DNA of 44,498 bases from Alphaproteobacteria bacterium. Lineage in GTDB: Bacteria > Pseudomonadota > Alphaproteobacteria > Rs-D84. Position 1 is the first letter of the stretch. Every line of letters starts with the position of its first letter. The stretch is taken from the NCBI GenBank assembly GCA_024402765.1, contig JAKSTC010000008.1, positions 1-44,498 on the forward strand, in the 5' to 3' direction. Below, piece by piece: positions 15,493 to 23,153 of this stretch. Below the pieces are notes generated by a model. The model was not told where the DNA came from. It worked only from the letters and a program-made list of their open reading frames with translations, and did no database searches. Both the position numbers and the translations under genes were made by a program.

Positions 15493-17784
15493 GTGAGTGT
15501 AAAATTATCTGATTTTCTGGGTTTTATTGTTATGACATTCCTTGTCGTTAGTGTATCTAATGCGGACACTGGGTCAAACGGTCGTACTAGTGCGGTTATT
15601 CGAACAATTGGAACTGGTGAATCTGGCATACGCAGTGGTGCAAATATACGCGCTGGGTCGGTGCGCTTGGAACGTGGGACGAATGCATCTGGCACAAATA
15701 AAAGTGTTAACAACATTTCCAGAACGGCATCAACATCACGCAATGCCCAGGTTAACAGCGTTGCCCGCAGTGCAATAAACACACAAAAAACAAATGTTGG
15801 ACGCAGTGCGGTTGCTCCAAAAACGACAACATCTGTGGGGCGCAGTGCAATAACACCGGTAAATGTTGGACGCGCGACAGCGGTGTTTTCTGATGTATCT
15901 AAAATTGGTTCTGGGTATGCTGAATGTCGTGATGCGTATGCGACATGTATGGATCAATTTTGTGCGGTTATGAACGACAAATACCGCAGATGTTATTGTA
16001 GTGAAAAACTTTCAGAATTTCAAAACACCGAAGATGCGTTGGACCAGGCGGTTTCTTTGCTGGCTAAATTTGAAGATAATAATTTGAATGCCGTTGATAA
16101 AACTGCAGCAGAGGTTAATGCAATGTATTCTGCAACCGCGGGTGAGGCTGCCATTAAAAACGACACCAGTGGCGCCGCGCAAATGCTTAATGAAATCGGT
16201 GATTTGTTGGCGGGCAAAAAAAGTAAAACAACAAATACTTACACTTCTTTGAATGGTACCAGTATTGATTTTTCTGTTGAAATAGATGATATTTGGTCGG
16301 ACACGTCTGCATCAAACATTTTTGCCACATCTGGGGCCAAGGATTTATCTACTTTATCGGGTGTTGAATTGTATAATAATGCAATAACACAATGTTTAGA
16401 AATAACCGCTGATTCTTGTCAAAATGATGCGGTGTTAAACATGGCAAAAAGTTCATATAGTATTATGATTAGCCAGGATTGTAATGCATATTCAAAAAAT
16501 ATAGATTCAAAACGTGAACAGGTTAAACAAACCGTCCGAACAGCAGAGAAGTATTTACGCGAAGCACGTTTGGATGAATATCGTTCACACAATTCTGCGG
16601 ATATGAATGAATGTATTACCAAGGTAAAAACCGCAATTCAACAGGATTTAGCGTGTGGCGAAAATTATAATCGCTGTTTAGATAATACTGGTGCTTATAT
16701 TAATTCCACAACGGGCGAGCCAATATATTCCCCCAGATTATTTCAATTGACTGATTTAATTAAATTGGATGGTGTTAAGTCTGATGTTTTGTCGCAGAAC
16801 GATACATTTAATAAATTTTTAGATTCAAAGCGCAAATTTGCGGAAACGGCGCTGTCTACATGTCGTGATATTGCAGATGATGTGTGGACGGAATTCAAAC
16901 GCACCGCCCTGATTGAAATTGCCCAGGCCCAGGATGAAAAAATTGAATCTGTAAAAATGTCGTGTATTCAAACAATATCCGAATGTTACGATCGTCAATC
17001 AGAAGGGTTAAAAGAACTGGACAAATCGACATCCAAGACAGCATTGGGTTCGGGTATTGTTGCTACACGTGATACATGCAAAAATGAAGTTATTGCGTGC
17101 GCATCGTTGTATGGTGATACAAATGGTTGCTCTTTTGACGGCAACGGTAAATTAGTCGCTGGAAACAATAATAATGGAACCCATTGCGGTTTAACGTCTT
17201 TACTTAAGTTTGTTGATACGGTTGATATCGCCCGTGTGTCAGAGGCATGTGATACCGCACTTGAAAATTATTTACATAGTTTATGTACCCCAAAATCAGG
17301 AACTTATGGTTATCCGTATCAATGTAGATTGATCACTAAAAAAGAGATAGAAGATTCTTTGACAAATTATGCGACTCAGGCGTGCACCGCACAAATTGGC
17401 GATACAACAACTAACGGTAACAGTGCAAAGATTACTCAATTAGTGGACGACCTGGAAATAGACATGGATATCATGTTGGCGGATATATGTGAATCATTGG
17501 ATGGGAATTGGACAACCGACTCACTAGACAGGATAAAAGAGAATAAATTAACCACTTTTTATTCCCAGATATCTGGGGGTAGTCCAAACACACCGGCGTG
17601 GGGCACATGTGTTGAAAAATCAGTTAGAAATTTGTGTAATGATTTAGGTTCAGAATTGGCATCTTATTATAATGCGACAACTAACACGTGTGAACTGACA
17701 GACAAATGGTATAAAGAAAAATGTGCAGCTATTAATGGTTATTGGGAAAATAATAATTGTTACATTATTTCAGGGGGCAAGTAA
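15493..17784 (+). CDS. Large exported Cys-rich protein
   Basis: I choose GTG 15493, with AAGGGA 6 nt upstream, because the promoter places the transcript start after ATG 15475. The 763 residues begin with a signal peptide (LSDFLGFIVMTFLVVSVSNA). A Ser/Arg/Asn-rich region follows with degenerate VGRSA(V/I)-type repeats (about 100-125). Then comes a Cys domain CRDAYATCMDQFCAVM...YRRCYCSEKL, shared with the 2536-3513 protein. A long helical, Asp/Ser-rich remainder carries many paired cysteines, for example CIQTISEC and CENLDGNW-like CESLDGNW. It ends in a Cys cluster near CAAINGYWENNNC. Function unknown; periplasmic or surface location. The next gene starts 2 bp after its stop. Confidence 0.8.
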   Translation: MSVKLSDFLGFIVMTFLVVSVSNADTGSNGRTSAVIRTIGTGESGIRSGANIRAGSVRLERGTNASGTNKSVNNISRTASTSRNAQVNSVARSAINTQKTNVGRSAVAPKTTTSVGRSAITPVNVGRATAVFSDVSKIGSGYAECRDAYATCMDQFCAVMNDKYRRCYCSEKLSEFQNTEDALDQAVSLLAKFEDNNLNAVDKTAAEVNAMYSATAGEAAIKNDTSGAAQMLNEIGDLLAGKKSKTTNTYTSLNGTSIDFSVEIDDIWSDTSASNIFATSGAKDLSTLSGVELYNNAITQCLEITADSCQNDAVLNMAKSSYSIMISQDCNAYSKNIDSKREQVKQTVRTAEKYLREARLDEYRSHNSADMNECITKVKTAIQQDLACGENYNRCLDNTGAYINSTTGEPIYSPRLFQLTDLIKLDGVKSDVLSQNDTFNKFLDSKRKFAETALSTCRDIADDVWTEFKRTALIEIAQAQDEKIESVKMSCIQTISECYDRQSEGLKELDKSTSKTALGSGIVATRDTCKNEVIACASLYGDTNGCSFDGNGKLVAGNNNNGTHCGLTSLLKFVDTVDIARVSEACDTALENYLHSLCTPKSGTYGYPYQCRLITKKEIEDSLTNYATQACTAQIGDTTTNGNSAKITQLVDDLEIDMDIMLADICESLDGNWTTDSLDRIKENKLTTFYSQISGGSPNTPAWGTCVEKSVRNLCNDLGSELASYYNATTNTCELTDKWYKEKCAAINGYWENNNCYIISGGK

Positions 17785-17786
17785 AA

Positions 17787-18989
17787 ATGTCTAATTTTAA
17801 TAAATTTTGTTTATTGTTTATCGTTGGCATGGTTTATGCGAATACAGCAACAGCTGTGGATGTATCTAGCCAAACTGCAAATTGGGGTAATGGAGTTTTA
17901 AACACCTGTGGGACAAATCTTCTTGGATTTACAGATTGTATTGGTATTAGCGCTGAAGAAGACAAAATCACAAATCCAGGAGAGACGATCACTTGGTCTT
18001 GTAACACAGGCAAAAACATGGGGATTTATTCTCGAGCCCACGATGAACGTGCAATTTTGATGATGGTCGCACGCCAGATAAAAGGTAACTGTGCACAGTT
18101 TTGTCCCACACAGATTGAAGCGAGGAACAAAAAGAGGACAGACACATGGACAGAGTATGTGGATGCTACTCCTAGTAACGAACAAAACACATATTGTGTT
18201 TGGTTATGTCAGGGTGGCGATTGGTCAGCTATATCATCAGACACCGATGCTTGTGATGCAACTAAATTGTCTCGGGAAACATATACAGGTATTAAGTCAG
18301 TAACACAGGGTTCAGATATAAAAAAGTCTGATATAGCATTGTTTAAAAATGAAGACCGTGTGTGTGGCAAAAATCTTAAACAAGAACATAATATGTTTTT
18401 GTCTATTGACTCTATTACAGAGCATGGTGCATATGTAAAACAAATGGTGGTTCGTGCAAATTATTCGGGGTATCCAAATATGTATTCTTGGCCAGAGGTA
18501 TATCCTGCCAGCAACATACGAAAAATTTTAGTATGCAAAATTGGCTATAAACCAAATGCGCAAGAAACAGATTGTGTTGAGGTATCTGAGCCTGCTTGTG
18601 CGAAGCAGCAAATGGCGCCCGGCTTTAATGATGGGCAATATGATGAAAGTATACATAAACTCTTCTTGAATGAAAAAAACGAATATGAATATCGTTGCAA
18701 AGAGGCTGGCTATGGATTTAGTCCAGGAGCACATACCTGTGAAAAATGTATAAATAACCCAATACATGACGGTAAAAATCCAGAAAATGACGAATGTGTA
18801 CAATGTGGAGCTGGTAAGGCGTTTAATCCCGGTGCCGCAAACTCATCATATTGTTCTGACATGATACAAGTTGATAAAACAGTATTACAATACGGTAACC
18901 ACAAAGACAAAAAATTCACAGACCAATGCTGGACCAAGGATTCCTCAGACTATGCCGACTGTGTGAAGCCAGCACTACCAAAACAGTAG
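17787..18989 (+). CDS. Exported Cys-rich protein
   Basis: Start ATG 17787, with AGGGGG upstream and 2 bp after the previous stop, so it is translationally linked. It is 400 residues. The signal peptide ends near NTATA. The mature part is rich in Cys and Asn, with CAQFCP, YCVWLCQGGDW, CKIGYKPNAQETDC and near the C-terminus YGFSPGAHTCEKC and CVQCGAGKAFNPG. These resemble short EGF/GCC2-GCC3-like disulfide modules, as in 3987-4715. No catalytic motif. With the preceding gene it forms a two-gene secreted module. Confidence 0.8.
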   Translation: MSNFNKFCLLFIVGMVYANTATAVDVSSQTANWGNGVLNTCGTNLLGFTDCIGISAEEDKITNPGETITWSCNTGKNMGIYSRAHDERAILMMVARQIKGNCAQFCPTQIEARNKKRTDTWTEYVDATPSNEQNTYCVWLCQGGDWSAISSDTDACDATKLSRETYTGIKSVTQGSDIKKSDIALFKNEDRVCGKNLKQEHNMFLSIDSITEHGAYVKQMVVRANYSGYPNMYSWPEVYPASNIRKILVCKIGYKPNAQETDCVEVSEPACAKQQMAPGFNDGQYDESIHKLFLNEKNEYEYRCKEAGYGFSPGAHTCEKCINNPIHDGKNPENDECVQCGAGKAFNPGAANSSYCSDMIQVDKTVLQYGNHKDKKFTDQCWTKDSSDYADCVKPALPKQ

Positions 18990-19016
18990 CAACTGAAAAA
19001 AGTTACGTTTTTTTCT
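18987..19016 (+). terminator. Weak terminator after 18989
   Basis: An imperfect hairpin, GTAgcAACT/AGTTAC, then TTTTTTT. The T run overlaps the region before the convergent regulator stop at 19015. Confidence 0.45.
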
Positions 19017-19452
19017 AGTTTTGTGTTTCGGTATTTTCCACGGTTGCACCTGTTAATGCAGTCAATAAATTCATAACCGTTTTTCGATGACTGTCGGGCA
19101 AATGCCAATACAATTGTATCAGTTTTAATGTTTCATTCTTGCCCAATGGATCTTCGGCATGTGGTTCTGAAACATGAATTGATTTGTTTGCCTTGGTTTC
19201 TTCGGGCATATTACCGGGCAACCCCAGAAAGAAAAACGACATCGGTGTATCCAATGCACGCCCTACTTCGAATAAACGCGATGCAGATATACGATTGTCT
19301 GCCGCCTCGTACTTTTGAATCTGTTGAAATGTAACACCACATTTTTCAGCCAATGCCTTTTGCGACAGCCCCAACATTGTGCGACGCAGTTGCATACGGC
19401 GACCAATATGTAAATCTATACTTGATGGTGTGTTTTTCTTGATTGCAGACAT
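19015..19452 (-). CDS. XRE-family transcriptional regulator, PraR/SinR-like
   Basis: Start at ATG 19452, which has AAAGGGGAAAAAG upstream. A longer frame to 19497 would add 15 mostly basic residues across the leader. The 145-residue protein has an N-terminal helix-turn-helix (about 12-65: IGRRMQLRRTMLGLSQKALA, GVTFQQIQKYEAADNRISASRL). Then comes the SFFFLGLP segment typical of alphaproteobacterial PraR-type regulators, and a helical C-terminal part. A near-consensus promoter precedes it. The AT-rich intergenic region shared with gpmI has several TTTTTGTA-like repeats that could be its own operator (inference). Confidence 0.88.
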   Translation of the reverse strand: MSAIKKNTPSSIDLHIGRRMQLRRTMLGLSQKALAEKCGVTFQQIQKYEAADNRISASRLFEVGRALDTPMSFFFLGLPGNMPEETKANKSIHVSEPHAEDPLGKNETLKLIQLYWHLPDSHRKTVMNLLTALTGATVENTETQN

Positions 19453-19488
19453 CTTTTTCCCCTTTGAAAAGAATTTGTTCCTACCTTT

Positions 19489-19517
19489 TTTATACAATTT
19501 TTTACATTTTTTTGCAA
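19489..19517 (-). promoter_or_regulatory. Promoter of the XRE regulator
   Basis: TTGCAA (19512-19517), a 17-bp spacer and TATAAA (19489-19494) on the minus strand. The start is near 19482, giving a 30-nt leader. Confidence 0.65.
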
Positions 19518-19557
19518 CAGTTTTGTATTTTTACCTGTTTTATTTTTGTAATTTTTG

Positions 19558-19563
19558 TATAAT
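19558..19563 (+). promoter_or_regulatory. -10 box of gpmI
   Basis: TATAAT at 19558-19563, about 25 bp before the start codon. No good -35 is present; the upstream DNA is T-rich. Confidence 0.4.
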
Positions 19564-19587
19564 ATGTAGCCTGAGGGGGAATAATAT

Positions 19588-21060
19588 ATGCCCAAACCAA
19601 TAGTTTTATGTATTTTAGATGGTGTCGGAATTCGCAGCGAATCTGAACATAACGCGTTTGCGTTGGCACATACACCGTTTTTAGATAATTTAATTCGTAA
19701 TTATCCGAATTCACAATTAAATGCAAGTGGAACTGCGGTCGGCCTGCCCGATGGCGTGATGGGTAATTCAGAGGTTGGACACATAACAATTGGTTCTGGA
19801 CGAATTGTGAACCAGTTTCTGCGCCGATTTGAATTAACAGATTTTGATAAAAACATTGCCTTGAATAACTTTATTAAATCTGTAACCAACGATAATGGCA
19901 TTGTTCATGTTGCGGCATTAATGTCTGATGGTCGCGTTCATTCTGATATTAATGGGGTTTTAGAGATTGTCCAGATTGTATTAAAATCGGGTTTGCGTGT
20001 TTGTATTCATTTTATAGCAGATGGTCGTGATACCCCACCGCGCAGTGCGCAAAAATATATTGATAAAATTAAAACGACACTGGCAAATGAATTAAAATCT
20101 GGGGCGGCGTTTTTTGGAACACTTTCTGGACGCTATTACACAATGGATAGAAATAACAATTTGGACAGGACTCAGGTTGCATTTGATGCGATTGCAAACG
20201 CGAAATCTGAATTGCGTGCCGACACGATTGATGATGCATTGTCTGCGGCATACGCGCGCGGCGAATCAGATGAATTTATTAAACCAACCGTTATCACAGA
20301 TTGCCCGATAACAGATAAAGACGGTTTTATCTTTGGCAATTATCGCAGTGACCGCGCCCGTCAAATTATGCGCATGATATTACAGACCAAATGTCATATT
20401 TTATGTTTTTCGCAATATGGCGAAGGGTTGGATGAATTGTGCCCTGCACTGTTGCCGGATGTTAAAATTGAAAATACTTTGGGTGATGTTCTGGCGGAAA
20501 ATGGCAAAACGCAACTGCGAATCGCAGAAACAGAAAAATACAATCATGTGACATACTTTTTTGATGCAGAAAGGAATATTGACTTTGATGGTGAAGAAAA
20601 GGTTTTAATTCCGTCACCCGCGGTTGCAACATTTGATTTGAAACCTGAAATGTCTGCGCGTGAAATTACTGCGGCATTATTGCCAAAATTACCGTTGTTT
20701 GATGTGGTGATTTTGAACTTTGCAAATGGCGATATGGTTGGACATACCGGAAACGAAGCGGCGGCAACCAAGGCGATGCAGGTTCTGGATAAACAACTAT
20801 CTGAAATTGTGCCGACAACACTAAACCTGGGCGGTGCGGTTATGATTGTGGCGGACCACGGCAATGTTGAAGAAATGTGGGACTATGGGCACAATGCACC
20901 ATTGACGGCACACACGACAAACCCTGTGCGGTTTATAATGGTTGCGAATTATAAATACCGTGTACATGATGGCGGTCTTGCAGATATTGCCCCAACAGTA
21001 TTGCATTTGCTGAATATAGCGCAACCAACCGATATGACCGGCCACAGTTTGATTGATTAG
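19588..21060 (+). CDS. gpmI: 2,3-bisphosphoglycerate-independent phosphoglycerate mutase
   Basis: This 490-residue glycolytic enzyme interconverts 3- and 2-phosphoglycerate with two Mn ions. Motifs: LDGVG at the N-terminus (metal), MGNSEVGHITIGSGRIV (catalytic Ser and metal site), HFIADGRDTPPRSA, NYRSDRARQI, FANGDMVGHTGN, VADHGNVEEMWD and TAHTTNPV. Length is slightly short (usual about 510). GAGGGGG lies 9 nt before ATG 19588. Its stop codon overlaps the stop of convergent tadA by 3 bp. Confidence 0.97.
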   Translation: MPKPIVLCILDGVGIRSESEHNAFALAHTPFLDNLIRNYPNSQLNASGTAVGLPDGVMGNSEVGHITIGSGRIVNQFLRRFELTDFDKNIALNNFIKSVTNDNGIVHVAALMSDGRVHSDINGVLEIVQIVLKSGLRVCIHFIADGRDTPPRSAQKYIDKIKTTLANELKSGAAFFGTLSGRYYTMDRNNNLDRTQVAFDAIANAKSELRADTIDDALSAAYARGESDEFIKPTVITDCPITDKDGFIFGNYRSDRARQIMRMILQTKCHILCFSQYGEGLDELCPALLPDVKIENTLGDVLAENGKTQLRIAETEKYNHVTYFFDAERNIDFDGEEKVLIPSPAVATFDLKPEMSAREITAALLPKLPLFDVVILNFANGDMVGHTGNEAAATKAMQVLDKQLSEIVPTTLNLGGAVMIVADHGNVEEMWDYGHNAPLTAHTTNPVRFIMVANYKYRVHDGGLADIAPTVLHLLNIAQPTDMTGHSLID

Positions 21061-21506
21061 TATTTATTACGACGCAGGGCAAAAAATTCACGCAATAGTT
21101 TCGCAGATTCATCTGCATATTCTGGCACTTCGTGAACGCTTGGTTTCCACAGGTGCTTGTCAGTATCATATACACATGCGTTTGATTTTATACCCCCGCC
21201 CTTTATATCAGGGGCGGCAAAATACACATTTTTAATACGCGCAAATGAAATGGCGGTTGCACACATGGCACACGGTTCCAATGATATATAAATATCGCAA
21301 TCATCCAAAAACTTTTGCCCCAATTTTTTACATGCACGATTAATAGCAACAATTTCTGCATGCAGTGTTGGGTTGTGTTTTAATTGCACCTGGTTTTCGC
21401 CACGCGCAATTATTTTGCCATCACGAACGATAACAGCACCAATTGGTACATCGTCATGGGAAAATGCGCGCCGCGCTAAAATTAAAGTTTGCTTCATAAA
21501 ATCCAT
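21057..21506 (-). CDS. tadA: tRNA(adenine34) deaminase TadA
   Basis: This deaminase converts A34 to inosine in tRNA-Arg(ACG). The zinc site is visible as HAEIVAINRAC (catalytic HAE) and PCAMCATAI (PCxxC). DVPIGAVIVRDGKII is typical of the family. I start at ATG 21506, giving 149 residues. The frame to 21533 would overlap rsmD. A -10 box ends 7 nt before this ATG and there is no ribosome binding site, so a leaderless message is likely. It is divergent from rsmD with start codons 18 bp apart. Confidence 0.93.
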   Translation of the reverse strand: MDFMKQTLILARRAFSHDDVPIGAVIVRDGKIIARGENQVQLKHNPTLHAEIVAINRACKKLGQKFLDDCDIYISLEPCAMCATAISFARIKNVYFAAPDIKGGGIKSNACVYDTDKHLWKPSVHEVPEYADESAKLLREFFALRRNKY

Positions 21507-21541
21507 GTGATACAGTTTACAGTATGGATTCAAAATTGCAA
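21489..21541. promoter_or_regulatory. Overlapping divergent promoters of tadA and rsmD
   Basis: For rsmD (plus): TTGCTT (21489-21494), 16 bp, TACAGT (21511-21516), then 7 nt to ATG 21524. For tadA (minus): TTGCAA (21536-21541), 16 bp, TAAACT (21514-21519), then 7 nt to ATG 21506. The two -10 boxes overlap by 3 bp, and each start codon sits at the predicted transcription start. Confidence 0.6.
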
Positions 21542-22078
21542 ATTATTTCAGGTGCATTTCGTGGGAAAAAGTTAAAAATTCCCGCAACGGCCCGCCCAAC
21601 ACAAAACCGCGCGCGTGTTGCGGTGTTTAATATGTTAACGGGCATTCTGACACATGATGATATTACGATATGGGATGCATTTGCAGGTGCGGGTGCGTTT
21701 GGTTTGGAATGTTTGTCGCGTTATCAAAATGCACGTGTGCTGTTTACGGATATTGCAACCGAATCGGTTAACTGTATTCGTGATAATGTTGGTGCATTAA
21801 ATGTTGGCACACGCACAACGGTAAAACAGACGGATGCAATGTCTGTGATTACACATTATGCATCGGATATTGATTTGGTATTCTTGGACCCACCATACGC
21901 GGATGCCGAATTGGGTATCGTATTTGTGAAAAGGTTTTTTGCCCACGCGAAATCTGGCGCGATTATGGTATGGGAACAAGATAATGCAATCAGCACACTG
22001 CCCGATTTGCGTGATGTTATGGTATTGCGTGATAAAAAATATGGTCGCGCACGTTTTTTAATTTTACAAAAACAATAA
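21524..22078 (+). CDS. rsmD: 16S rRNA (guanine966-N2)-methyltransferase RsmD
   Basis: This 184-residue SAM-dependent methyltransferase acts on G966 of 16S rRNA. It starts LQIISGAFRGKKLKIP, then RPTQNRARVAVFNML (RNA-binding), DAFAGAGAFGLECLSR (SAM motif I) and the catalytic LDPPY. No binding site precedes ATG 21524, and the -10 box ends 7 nt before it, so a leaderless message is likely. It is followed by the promoter of leader RNA copy 2. Confidence 0.95.
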   Translation: MDSKLQIISGAFRGKKLKIPATARPTQNRARVAVFNMLTGILTHDDITIWDAFAGAGAFGLECLSRYQNARVLFTDIATESVNCIRDNVGALNVGTRTTVKQTDAMSVITHYASDIDLVFLDPPYADAELGIVFVKRFFAHAKSGAIMVWEQDNAISTLPDLRDVMVLRDKKYGRARFLILQKQ

Positions 22079-22087
22079 ATTTTTATC

Positions 22088-22116
22088 TTGAATCAAATCA
22101 CAGTTTTTTATATCAT
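22088..22116 (+). promoter_or_regulatory. Promoter of leader RNA copy 2
   Basis: TTGAAT (22088-22093), 17 bp, TATCAT (22111-22116). The start is predicted near 22122, where the first leader hairpin begins, as in copy 1. Confidence 0.6.
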
Positions 22117-22120
22117 TAAA

Positions 22121-22373
22121 CCGTATCGATAGGCGTTATCGGTATGGGGCGTAAAGACCTCTAAATTCAAGTTACCTGAAGTTTTCAGGTGTGAAACAAA
22201 CTCCAACTATGGGTTGGAGGGCGGCGAATATAAAGAATAAGCCCGCTATTTTCTTGAATTATAGTCTTTAACCTCCAACCACTCGAGAATAAAATCAGTG
22301 GTTTTTTTGGTGGCGTATTTCCACGCATTTATACGCCACCACCAAGGATTAAAACCGGGGGGACGAAAGGAAA
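22121..22373 (+). promoter_or_regulatory. Structured leader RNA, copy 2 (attenuator-like)
   Basis: Elements in order: hairpin 22121-22131/22137-22147; 5' strands TAAAGAC (22152-22158) and AATTCAAG (22164-22171); hairpin ACCTGAA/TTCAGGT (22174-22190); CTCCAAC/GTTGGAG hairpin (22201-22219); invariant GAATATAAAGAATA (22226-22239); 3' strands CTTGAATT (22253-22260) and GTCTTTA (22264-22270); CCTCCAACC (22272-22280); hairpin AACCACT/AGTGGTT (22277-22303) with T7; and hairpin GGTGGCGTAT/ATACGCCACC (22309-22318, 22331-22340). GGTTGGAGG (22212-22220) can pair either locally or with CCTCCAACC, which would break the hairpin in front of T7. Pairing with CCTCCAACC while the long-range stems persist would make a pseudoknot. 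Confidence 0.78.
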
Positions 22374-22982
22374 ATGAAACGATTGTTTTTGATTTTGTGT
22401 TTAATAATAATATGCAATACATCATACGCAGATATTGCATCAGTGGGCTATGTGGATAGCGTTGTTGCGCCTATACAGGATAGTATTTCAAACATTGATT
22501 CAATAAAACAGGATAAATTACCGAATCCACCCAATAATAATGGAATATATAAACTGGTTTGGAACGGCAATACTGGACAAATTGTGTGGGAATTTGAACA
22601 ATATTCATTAACCTGTACACCCAACACATACGACATCGGGTTTAGTCAGTGCATAGACCCAACGATAGAGGGAACAGACTATACATACAATGCGGGTGCG
22701 ATGACGTGGAAAACAGTATTTCCATACGGAAATGTATCGGGTGTTGCGGTGTGTAACGACACATCGGGCAGTTATGCTGTATCATCAACAACGGAACAGG
22801 TAGAAACTGGTGGTGTGATGTGTTGGTGTAAGATGACACATCCGGCTACCTCAAATTGGGTGTTCGACGCCGCGTACTCGTCGTCTTCCGTTTGCGCGGA
22901 CGGTTGCGCGTACGCCTGCGGGCGCCTCGTCCAGAACTACTCGGACTTTCGTTCCGGCGTTTTTTCGTCGGTCGGTCAATAA
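22374..22982 (+). CDS. Exported protein with A-poor, variable-looking C-terminus
   Basis: Start ATG 22374 with GAAAGGAAA upstream. It is 202 residues. The signal peptide (MKRLFLILCLIIICNTSYA) and the next DIASVGYVDSVVA are almost identical to the 38095 protein. A short heptad-like region with IKQDKLPN is followed by a Cys-containing middle domain. The last 41 codons (22857-22979) share with 38095 the pattern C-A-x-x-C-A-x-x-C-G, then S-D-x-R-S-x-V-F. In this stretch only 11 of 123 bases are A, GC is about 63%, and no codon but the last ends in A, unlike the rest of the gene. This resembles a variable repeat of a diversity-generating retroelement target. Ligand-binding surface protein is an inference. 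Confidence 0.8.
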   Translation: MKRLFLILCLIIICNTSYADIASVGYVDSVVAPIQDSISNIDSIKQDKLPNPPNNNGIYKLVWNGNTGQIVWEFEQYSLTCTPNTYDIGFSQCIDPTIEGTDYTYNAGAMTWKTVFPYGNVSGVAVCNDTSGSYAVSSTTEQVETGGVMCWCKMTHPATSNWVFDAAYSSSSVCADGCAYACGRLVQNYSDFRSGVFSSVGQ

Positions 22983-23012
22983 ATTTATCGCGACGGAGAT
23001 TTGTTCGTCCAC

Positions 23013-23039
23013 CACCGCCCAATCGGGCGGTGTTTTTTT
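23013..23039 (+). terminator. Terminator after the 22374 gene
   Basis: CACCGCCC/GGGCGGTG (23013-23020, 23025-23032) with loop AATC, then seven T. Confidence 0.9.
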
Positions 23040-23060
23040 GTTTTATTTTTTTTACAAAAA

Positions 23061-23094
23061 ACTGGATTGCTTCGCTACGCTCGCAATGACAAAA
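23061..23094 (+). repeat. Half copy of a REP/MITE-like repeat
   Basis: ACTGGATTGCTTCGCTACGC followed by TCGCAATGACAAAA. It matches the right half of the 102-bp palindromic element at 39006-39107. The next bases (GAGTAAGA) are also shared. The CGCAATGAC/GTCATTGCG core is a repeat seen in many bacterial genomes. Confidence 0.75.
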
Positions 23095-23129
23095 GAGAGT
23101 AAGAACGCAACAACAAAGAATTTAACAAA

Positions 23130-23150
23130 AACCGCCCGTTTTGGGCGGTT
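23130..23150. terminator. Bidirectional hairpin between the variable gene and rlmE
   Basis: AACCGCCC/GGGCGGTT with a 5-nt loop and T-rich flanks on both sides. It can end rlmE transcription on the minus strand. Confidence 0.75.
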
Positions 23151-23153
23151 GTT

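Noticed and set aside
22221-22246. Twister-ribozyme-like AAGCCCGC in leader copy 2, and a c-di-GMP-I-like GGGGCGTAAAG nearby.
   Set aside because: Neither is conserved in copy 1, and the rest of those motifs is missing.
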